A stretch of DNA of 64,000 nucleotides from Bicyclus anynana (Eukaryota; Arthropoda; Insecta; Lepidoptera; Nymphalidae): assembly GCF_947172395.1 (NCBI RefSeq), contig NC_069094.1:3246501-3310500 (forward strand). The letters run 5' to 3'. This document shows positions 56,801 through 64,000 of this stretch, piece after piece. The notes under the pieces are model-generated. The model did no database searches. It saw only the letters and a list, made by a program, of their open reading frames with translations, and was not told the DNA's origin. The translations under genes and the position numbers were made by a program. Each line of letters begins with the position of its first letter. The stretch's first letter is position 1.

Positions 56801-58649
56801 GGCAGCGGTGAGGGCCGTCTCATATTCGTCGCCGAGGTCGATGGTGATCTGTTCATCCGCCTCTCGGATTTTCTCCGGCGGCGGCGGAGGGATCCACTGG
56901 AAAATATTAAGTTTTTTTATTAATTTTATTGAGTGAAAACTAATTTATTTATTTATTTTATTGATATACTAACAATGATAACAAAAAAGATTAATAATAA
57001 TCGATACATAGGCAAACATAAAAATTTCTAGTGCTAAACGAAGCCATCTTTTAATGATATATACAGCATTGTTGTTTGTTGTCCGGTAAAACTTAAAACA
57101 CTTAAAAACTAAACTACACTAATGAAAGACGTGATAGCCCAGTGAATATGACCGCTGTCTTCGATGGCCGTAGGTTGGAATCCGCTCCGGGACATGCACC
57201 TCCAACTGTTCAGTAATGTGCATTTTAAGAAATTAAATATCACGTGTCTCAAAATAGAGAAGGAAAAACACCGTGAGGAAACCTGCATACTAGAGAATTT
57301 CTTAATTCTGTATGTGTGTGAAGTCTGCCAATGCCGAATGTCTGTCAGACTAAAGCCTAACCCTTCTATTTCTGAGATTGACTCGTGCTCAAAGTAAGCC
57401 GAATGCCGAGTGCCCAGAAGTTTTCTTCATAAACAATTCATGTTTATGAAGAAAACTTCTGGGCACGTAAATGACACGTTGGACATCTTTGGGATAGACA
57501 AAAAAAGCACCGAATTCGCGTCACGTGTTTCGTTCAGCCATGGTTAGTTACCACGTTCCGATAAGATGTCGTCTTTGACGGCCTCCGTGGCGCAGTGGTA
57601 TGCGCGGTGGATTTAATGACGGAGGTCCTGGGTTCGATCCCCGGCTGGGCCGATTGAGGTTTTCTTAATTGGTGCAGGTCTAGCTGGTGGGAGGCTTCGG
57701 CCGTGGCTAGTTACCACCCTACCGACAAAGACGTACCGCCAAGCAATTTAGCGTTTCGGTACGATGTCGTGTAGAAACCGAAAGGAGTGTGGATTTTCAT
57801 CCTCCTCCTAACAAGTTAGCCCGCTTCCATCTTAGATTACATCATCACTTACCATCAGGTGAGATTGTAGTCAAGGGCTAACTTGTAAAGAATAAAAAAA
57901 AAAAAGTGTAGAAACCGAAAGGGGTGTGGATTTTCGGCCTGTTTCTTTCAAGTTAGTTCGCTTCCATCTTACATTGCATCATGAAACCCTCTCCACATTT
58001 TCTAAGAATCCAAGAAGACAAAATAAAATTCATTACATAAAACATTCATCAGCGCAATTTAACAAAAATATCTTACAAATGGCTCCTAAAATTTATAACA
58101 ACTTGCCATAACACCTGGCTGACAGAAGCATCAGCAAACCTACACTTAAAAAAAACTTGAAAAGTGTCTAATACAAAAATGTGACTACTCCAAAGAAGAG
58201 TACTTAGCTGATACTTCAAAAAAATAGTTTTAATTATATTTCTTTTAAACTTAATGTCATTTAATTTTAACTTATATAATTTTAATTTTACTAATTAAAC
58301 ATTTGTATACCTATTAATGGTGAAACATTGTTACATAAGAACATCTTTGTATAACTAAATTTATTGTTTCTTGCAAATAAACGATTCTGAATCTGATTCT
58401 GATCATCACTTATCATCAGGTGAGATTGTAGTCAAGGGCTAACTTGTAGAGAATAAAAAAAAATATATTTAATGAAGGTACCTTTTTCCCCCGTACTACT
58501 CCTGCTACGTAAGGTTTGACCTCTGGCCGGTCTGGTGTTTCTAATGCCTGCTTGTTGATGTGTTCTATGAGTTTCTTCCGGTTCAGAGGTCCAGTGGGGT
58601 CCTTTTCGCACGCATAGTTATTCCTTTGTGAGGGAGGGAGAAAGTTGTC
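44811..58649 (-). CDS. tmod: Tropomodulin, actin pointed-end capping protein (5' exons outside window)
   Basis: Certain exons in transcript order: 58649-58482, 56896-56773, 54045-53930, 53123-53019, 52412-52161, 51028-50881, each with AG/GT borders and compatible phases. The first encodes the tropomyosin/actin-binding region (PTGPLNRKKLIEHINKQA, then VVRGKK). The next two read WIPPPPPEKI... and EEIIDLAAILGFHSMM. The LRR half follows: LDLNWNNIK, NISDEKIEKLFEGLK, VNVETNFISPAGV, ASNQRSQVLGNKTEMEI, LLRLGLHLE. These match vertebrate and insect tropomodulins throughout. With the terminal exon 44865-44811 read in the matching phase the C-terminus is ...RNIDRIRQQRRSQSGA, giving 315 residues in the window; adding a typical 40-50 residue N-terminus gives the usual length near 360. 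The protein caps slow-growing actin filament ends and binds tropomyosin in sarcomeres and the membrane skeleton. The N-terminal exons must lie beyond 64000. Confidence 0.93.
44866..47420. other. Tropomodulin intron, no gene seen
   Basis: AT-rich sequence without obvious coding exons or known SINEs on either strand. A short (AAGGT)n run lies just outside, at about 44655-44677. Confidence 0.5.
47421..47664 (-). CDS. tmod: Candidate alternative tropomodulin cassette exon
   Basis: A GC-rich block in AT-rich intron. On the minus strand an acceptor (TTGTCAG) precedes 47664 and a perfect GTGAGT donor follows 47421. The 244 nt are open in the phase delivered by exon 51028-50881 (phase 1), adding about 80 residues that start CRLQKRATTSLSLRLPRG and are rich in Pro, Thr and Arg. 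Vertebrate tropomodulin also turns basic (VRKRR-like) here. The last in-frame stop TGA overlaps the donor, so the exon could be terminal if not spliced. Inclusion joined to 44865-44811 would end in ...PEPERRLDH. Exon status is inferred from splice sites, composition and open frame; homology is not established. Confidence 0.4.
48540..48930. repeat. Interspersed element (GTGACGTCATGAAACAG family)
   Basis: Shares CAAACGTCAAAAACCATGTCG, AACGCTCCGTTTGTAAGGGAT and TGTCAACTA with 61800-62190 and 26090-26323. In a tropomodulin intron. Confidence 0.7.
49983..50217 (-). repeat. SINE (family 1) with internal deletion
   Basis: ATTCGGCTCACTGCTGAGCTCG... jumps from GGATTGGC to GTTTGAGACACGTG, then CCACTGGGCTATCACGG. 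It adjoins the minisatellite. Confidence 0.8.
50215..50877. repeat. Minisatellite of seven units, about 90-100 bp, in the tropomodulin intron
   Basis: The phrase ACAAGTTGAAGAC recurs seven times. CAAT(A/G)(G/C)A anchors lie at 50231, 50331, 50424, 50514, 50610, 50703 and 50799, so spacings are 100, 93, 90, 96, 93 and 96. Units also share CACATCGACTGATCGG and CGACC(A/T)GTCGAC. The array begins a few bases inside the intron after the donor at 50880 and abuts a SINE at its other end. Five of six spacings are multiples of three, so minus-strand frames stay open across units. Confidence 0.95.
51325..51590 (+). repeat. GACGCCCGCGACTTCGTCC repeat with (CCTAC)n core
   Basis: As at 25599, with the end AGAGCCCGAGACCTATCCAACG shared with 60632-61090. 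In a tropomodulin intron. Confidence 0.75.
54265..54372. repeat. Exact 54-bp tandem duplication
   Basis: The unit beginning ACTTCGAAAACTAACAAAATG is present twice without a mismatch at 54265-54318 and 54319-54372, in a tropomodulin intron. Confidence 0.95.
54640..55022. repeat. Repeat shared with 2225-2560, then a 26-bp tandem repeat
   Basis: 54640-54955 matches the copy A intron repeat. From 54947 a 26-bp unit (ATATTATTTATTCACTTTTA plus TATTCC) occurs almost three times. Confidence 0.75.
57125..57412 (+). repeat. SINE (family 1), diverged
   Basis: ACGTGATAGCCCAGTGAATATG, AGGTTGGAATCC, and CACGTGTCTCAAAATAG. In a tropomodulin intron. Confidence 0.75.
57410..57466. repeat. Perfect hairpin, 25-bp arms
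   Basis: GTGCCCAGAAGTTTTC... at 57410-57434 pairs with 57442-57466 around a 7-bp spacer AATTCAT, at the end of a SINE copy. Confidence 0.95.
57574..57905 (+). repeat. tRNA-derived SINE (family 2), full length
   Basis: GACGGCCTCCGTGGCGCAGTGG A box, CCTGGGTTCGATCCCC B box, about 300-bp body and A-rich end. A partial repeat of its 3' half follows at 57906-57985 and a further 3' end lies at 58404-58462. Confidence 0.9.
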
Positions 58650-59813
58650 CTGTAAGCAGAGAGACATGAATAGGTTAATTATTTGAAGATGATCTTGATA
58701 CAATAATTAATTTTTGCTTCTTAAATCTTTATGATAACATTTTGTAGCAAAATAAAAACTTTGTAGAGAGAAAATTTTCATGATAATAAAATGGAAGTTC
58801 ATTGAACATAAGCATTCAATAATAAGATTATAAAAACATTGCTACAACTTCATGTAAATCAATATTTACATAATTCAATATGCACACAATACATTACATA
58901 ATCTATACTTATAATAAATCTGTACAGAGGTCAATTCTGTACATGAAATATATTTCCAAAATAACTATCAGGGGGTGATTAGTGATCGACACTGATGCCA
59001 AAAATGCAATCAGTAAATTTTTTGTCTGTCTGTCTGTCTTTCTTTCTGTCTGTCTGTCTGTATGTTCGTTATAGAAACAAAAACTACTCGACGGATTTTA
59101 ACGAAACTAGGTACATTTATTCTACATACTCCTGGGCAGGATATAGTTTACTTTTCATCACTCTAAGATCAATAGGAGCTGAGCAGTGAAGGGAAATGTT
59201 GGTTAAACGGGAGAAATTACTCCATTTTTACAGCATTTCTACTGAAGGGCTGGATTAAAGAGGTCTAAGGGCGGACGAAGTCGCGGGCGTCCGCTAGTAC
59301 ATAATAATAATACATGGCATGACATAATATCAATATATCACATTTATATGAGGATGCTCTCATTTTGCTTGAATTAGTTAGATTTTCGCGGTATTAATAA
59401 AATCATTGATTTGAATCATTGTTCATACTGAACTTCCGCAAAACAACGCCTGTCTCTATTCATTTAACCCATTATAATTGTATAAAAGAAACTTGCTAAA
59501 CATTTACCTACACAAAAGTAGCTAGGTACAAAGGTATTATGTGTCATTGACCTACTTGAGCGAGATAAAAACTTTAATAGCTTATTGTTGTGCAAATAAT
59601 GTCTATTGACTATTTTATTTACTACAAATTGCTGTGTGAAGCAAGATATTTTTTTATTACAACATACAGTCAAAGATAAATAAAATAAATAACATTTACT
59701 TTCACGCAGAGAAACTACAATATCTCTGGATAATATAATATGATATAGTCACTAGTACATAATATTTATATGTATACTAATATGGTTTTGAGACAATATC
59801 AAGTGTGATACAG

Positions 59814-60125
59814 CAGGGTTTCTCAAAGTTTCAGCTCCACGAACCCCTGTTAAAATTTCCAAGCGACAGCGAACCCCTTGCTAAATAATGGACCCCCGAC
59901 CTAAAGAAAAAAGTTAATTTGACTGTTGAAGAAAGTAAGGTTTTTATTTGAATAAAAGGTAGCACATAAAGTAATTGTCGCAAATGGATTCAATGTTAGA
60001 AGTAATTTTGGACAATTTTAACCTTAATTCTGACTTGGTATCAGTTACTTAAATCTTGTCGCGAACCCCCTGCCGTCGAATGGCGAACCCCTAGGGATTC
60101 GCATACCCCACTTTGAGAAACCTTG
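59814..60125. mobile_element. hAT-type non-autonomous element, 312 bp
   Basis: Termini CAGGGTTTCTCAAAGT and ACTTTGAGAAACCTTG, typical of hAT elements, with subterminal GAACCCC blocks. Flanking 8-mers TGATACAG and TGATATAA are degenerate target duplications. Confidence 0.75.
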
Positions 60126-60446
60126 TGATATAATCAATAAGTAATTAAAATAATTAGGTACACCTAAATAAGAGAGTCAAGTCAAGTGACTGATTAAATA
60201 AGTTGCAATTAATACCTACAATTTATATAGTACAATAAGGTTTTATCACACAAGTACTATAAGTATTTAGATTATGAGTATGTTGTCGGACTTACACCTA
60301 ATTGTTTTAGTTATCAGATATTTATCTAAGAGTATGTTTTGAAATGATAAAATAGTGATATATTTCTGCTACTGGAATGTGTAGTGTTTAAATTTTAGAT
60401 AATACATACACTCTCTGGTGCATATAGTGAGACTTGCTTAATAACC

Positions 60447-60513
60447 AAGAAGTCTGAGGTTCAATTCATTAAGATATACTACATATCTTAATGAATTGAA
60501 CCTCAGACTTCTT
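60447..60513. repeat. Perfect hairpin, 31-bp arms
   Basis: 60447-60477 (starting AAGAAGTCTGAGGTTCAATT) is the exact reverse complement of 60483-60513, with a 5-bp spacer ACTAC. Confidence 0.95.
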
Positions 60514-60631
60514 AGTTCTGCACATATATCTGTCTATCTATCTATGTTATGAATCGATTAAATACTTGTATTAAAAAAAACCAACAACAACAATTTTTTT
60601 TTTTCGAATCAATATTCGATATCTATACTAA

Positions 60632-61090
60632 TACTAGCGGACGCCCGCGACTGCGTCCGCGTGGAACTCCATGTAAACTTTCAACTACTCCTACCCAACT
60701 CTACCCCTACCCTACCCTACCCCTACCCCTACCCCTACCCCTACCCTACCCCTACCTTTTCCTGCTATAAACCTCACAGAGCCCGAGACCTTTCCAACGA
60801 ATGCAAAACAGTGGAAATCGGTTCGTGCTTTTTTATATTATGCGGAGTTATAGCGTCAGGAAGGAAAACCCTACTTATTTTTATATAGTAGAAAATTATA
60901 AAGAGGAAAACTTCGTTTGTATGTTTGTTTGTTTGTTTGTAACGAATAGGCTCAAAAACTACTGGACCGATTTTAAAAATTCTTTCATCATTCGAAAGCT
61001 ACATTATCCACAAGTAACATAGGCTAAATTTTATTTTGCAAAAAAATAGGGTTCCGTAAGATATTTGAATTTTTCGGACACAAGCTAGTG
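60632..61090 (+). repeat. GACGCCCGCGACTGCGTCC repeat with (CCCCTA)n core
   Basis: As at 25599 and 51325; the later part (60900-61085) is the reverse complement of the 3' section of 25599-25965. Confidence 0.75.
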
Positions 61091-61361
61091 CATAATAAAT
61101 TCAAGGGCTCATCAAGAGGATTTCAATATGGTATATGGCCATAGTAAAAAATGTACAATTAGAAAAACGTTATTTATTAATCGCTATACAAAATTTTGTT
61201 AAGAGCAGGTTATGCAGTTTAGGCAGGTTAGGTAGGGTTTTCTAATTATTTTATTTGAGATGTTTATTACAAGCCTCCACCTCTATAGGCTAGCATATAC
61301 CTTAGGACATAGCTTATAGATAGCATGCTTTATCACTTAAAATCATGTGAGATGGCAATCA

Positions 61362-61497
61362 TAGTGTTTTTTAGATAGCATGGTGCGGGTGACAATTCGT
61401 TTCGCTCTTGAAAGTCGACAAGTTTCGCGCTAATAGTACGCATTATGAACGTAATAAGCCAACTGTCACCGTACCCGTGCTATTTGAAAAACCCTTT
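61362..61497. mobile_element. MITE related to 26324-26445
   Basis: TAGTGTTTTTTAGATAGCATGG at one end and CCCGTGCTATTTGAAAAACCC at the other, with a central portion resembling the nested element in copy C. Confidence 0.6.
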
Positions 61498-61799
61498 AAC
61501 TTACAGTTTGATCAAATATGTGTTTTTAATTAAGTAAAAAAAAATCTTGCCCAATCAAAGTGCCCCAAATAGTATATCGAGTAAAAAACGTTTGTTACTC
61601 TGATTAGCGAGTATAGTGCAGTTTATAGAGCATATCACTTTAAGCTTGTTATGCATAACGGCTCTAAAACTAGCACTACTTCGCAACCAATTGACATAAT
61701 AGGAAACTTCGACAAATGCTGTTAAATAGGGAAGTTGACTCATATCAAATTTAATATTTAAACAATATTATTTTGTGTGCAGTAGATATAATAAGGGTT

Positions 61800-62190
61800 C
61801 GAAATGTATAGATAACAATTAATAAATGTTAAGAATTTCATAGAAAACTCAATTTAAAATTATGCATTTATTGAATTTTTCCAAACGTCAAAAACGCTGT
61901 CGTCCATTTTGTGACGTCACGATGTTACTTGATGTCACTAAAGAAATAAACGCCAAACTATTTTTTTAAAACTAAAAAAAATAACTAATAATTTTGGCAA
62001 ACAGTCCCTTTGGTTAAGGTTTAGTGTTAACGTGACATCATGAAACAGTTAAAATATAGACCGACAATATAACGGCCAGCAGTTTTGGCTCCTCTTGTCA
62101 GAAAAATTTATGTAATATTATTTTTTTCAATTTAGTAGAATCCTAATGAACCATTTATGACCCTTATAAAAAAGTGTCAACTAATCCTAT
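61800..62190. repeat. Interspersed element (GTGACGTCATGAAACAG family)
   Basis: CCAAACGTCAAAAACGCTGTCGTCC and AAAAAAGTGTCAACTA shared with 48540-48930. Confidence 0.7.
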
Positions 62191-63686
62191 TTGGAAAAGA
62201 GACACATTCGGCATCATTGGCATTCGGGAGCGGCCATATTGGATTAGGAATGTCGTCACTTGACAACAATTCCTTTGAACCAAAACAATCACCTAATTTC
62301 TTATGTCACATGAATTGAAAGATGAAAACAACTCAACACAAAATAGAATTTTATAACTTTCATCTGTCTGTTAGTCCAGGCTAATCTCTGGAACGCCTTA
62401 ATGGGACTTTTACTTGAATAAAAGGGTTATTGATCAACATAGACCATTTTTTATTCTGGAAAAATCCATGTTTCATGTGAGATTTGTAAAAACTGAATTG
62501 TAGGTAAAGTTACAATTGACTGCTAGTAGTACTATTCGTAAATTACATCTCAATTAATTAGAAAGAAATGTTCTAAAATACTGTTACAAGATTTACCCCA
62601 TATTAACAGAATGCATGTATCAGTTTGCTGTGACTATTCAAGGTCATTACAATGATCGTGACTTCTTGGCATTAGCAAGGCTAGGTACTAACAACAATTG
62701 GTTCACACATTATAATAAATTTAACCTTCAAACTCATAATTAGTAGTCATGCTAAAATTATTTTCTTGTCCAGTGGATAAAATCTTATTTCATTATATTT
62801 TATTAAAATTAAAATAGTAGCTTTGTAGATGTTATACAGTCAAACAGTAGTCGTTTCACATTTTATAACAAACAAGTAAATAGGGTTAGGCCCACCCAAT
62901 AATGCTTGGACCAACCATAATAGCTTGCTTGAATTTAAAAAAAAAATTGAATCTGTAACAGTCCATATCAAATGATAAGAGGCAGGGAGATGTAAACGCA
63001 ATAACTACCTACAAACCAAAAATTGGCAGTATTTCTTTGAAATAATAAAACCTTTACAGCTACACTCCGGACTCAAACTTACAACCTCTTGACCTAAAAC
63101 CCCATAGGCTGACAACTGAACTAAAGAAAATAGAGCAGTAGAGTGAATTGGATTTTATGTTAGGGCAAAGAATACATTAAAGTAATGGTTAAAGTATGCA
63201 CTAAGCATAACAGTACTAAAATAATATGCAATCCTAAAAAATTATACCTTGTTCATAGTCTAATCATGAAAACCTTAGGGGTAGGCAATTTATGCATTAA
63301 GGATAGCACACAATTTGACCATCAGAGAAATCAGTACAATTTGTATGTATAGTTCTAGCCCTAGCTAAAAATGTTAAGCATGCAAATACTGACATGGATA
63401 GAACCCAAAACTCTATAGCATATGTCATCCTATAACTGAGGATGTTAAATATATGTAGTAGAATCACATAAATAATAAATAAGGAAATACACAATGACAA
63501 TAATGATAGTAAGGTTTTCCCCTTCATCCTGTTTATTCCATAAATAAATTCTATGTAACTAACAACTTCATTGGTGTAGCTCTGACTATGCACAATAATT
63601 GTCCTATTTGTACTTAATTACATGAAACATAGAACAGACAAGCAGATACCCACAAATTAGTTTGCATAGAATTAATGTTTATGAAT

Positions 63687-63864
63687 ATCAGTGGCGAAGA
63701 ATGGAATTTAGAAGAAGGTAAATCCCAAAGAAAAGGATATTGATACAGCATAGTACTAGCTACGGTTTCTCATATATCCAGATACAGTACAACAATGAAT
63801 GAACAAATAGATTTTTAAAGGTAACCCGGCGAGAATTGGCTTGTATGAACTTTTCGCCGCTGAT
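63687..63864. mobile_element. MITE, 178 bp, ATCAGTGGCGAA termini
   Basis: ATCAGTGGCGAA at the left end and TTCGCCGCTGAT at the right end form inverted termini. Inner sequence includes GGTAACCCGGCGAGAATTGGC. Confidence 0.55.
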
Positions 63865-64000
63865 GAATAAATAAACTGTCCTGTCCTGTCTCATTATATG
63901 CTTTTTATAAAGATTGTGTTTATAATGACTTTTAAATATTATGATTTTACAAAGTACAGTCAACTTAAGTTTAAATTACATAGACCAAAGGGAGGTCTTA

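Larger units (their letters stand above)
58650..64000. other. Presumed tropomodulin 5' intron, no exon seen
   Basis: Contains only repeats (58910-59305, 59814-60125, 60447-60513, 60632-61090, 61362-61497, 61800-62190, 63687-63864) and AT-rich sequence. The first coding exons of tropomodulin were searched for on the minus strand and not found. Confidence 0.55.

Noticed and set aside
57574..57660. tRNA gene candidates with A and B boxes
   Set aside because: Boxes lie within SINE copies of the same sequence; no complete tRNA cloverleaf, so they are tRNA-derived SINE heads.
63297..63593. 98-residue hydrophobic minus-strand ORF
   Set aside because: No family resemblance, AT-driven hydrophobic composition, no splice or promoter context; likely chance.

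Overview
The window is AT-rich, intron-dense eukaryotic DNA from an insect, almost certainly a lepidopteran. The support is twofold: short coding exons with GT-AG introns whose translations match insect protein families, and a dense background of tRNA-derived SINEs, non-LTR retrotransposon tails and MITEs of the kind common in butterfly and moth genomes. I see no bacterial or viral gene set. Most long ORFs in the window are chance or repeat-derived frames.

Left two thirds (30-40556, + strand): a head-to-tail tandem array of four isoprenyl diphosphate synthase genes of the geranylgeranyl diphosphate synthase (GGPPS) type. Copy A (30-3458) has only its last four exons in the window. Copy B (7041-11949) has eight of nine expected exons but no exon 8, so it looks broken. 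Copy C (16024-27421, 9 exons, 309 aa) and copy D (31454-40556, 9 exons, 316 aa) are complete. Splice phases agree across copies. The first aspartate-rich motif DDIQD and second motif DDYCN are present in B, C and D. All copies whose relevant exons are visible carry a small extra exon of 33-36 nt (ALEE...) between the second aspartate motif and the D-L/I-T-E-G block. Arrays of this type are known to have produced terpene synthases in Lepidoptera (the Heliconius ocimene synthase arose in a GGPPS-like expansion), so this is a candidate semiochemical locus. Product specificity cannot be read from sequence.

Right third (about 41.27-58.65 kb, - strand): a tropomodulin gene (actin pointed-end capping), convergent with copy D. 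Six certain exons (58649 down to 50881) encode the N-terminal tropomyosin/actin-binding part and the leucine-rich repeat domain; the 5' exons lie to the right of the window. Two further candidate exons suggest alternative C-termini: a GC-rich cassette at 47421-47664 and a terminal exon at 44811-44865. A roughly 2.7-kb unique stretch down to a polyadenylation signal at 41269-41274 is the likely 3' UTR. A minisatellite of about 93-96 bp starts just inside the intron beside the 50881 donor site.

The rest is intron and intergenic DNA filled with SINEs, LINE tails, MITEs and several perfect hairpins, listed individually. 58650-64000 holds only repeats and unremarkable AT-rich sequence, presumably tropomodulin intron.
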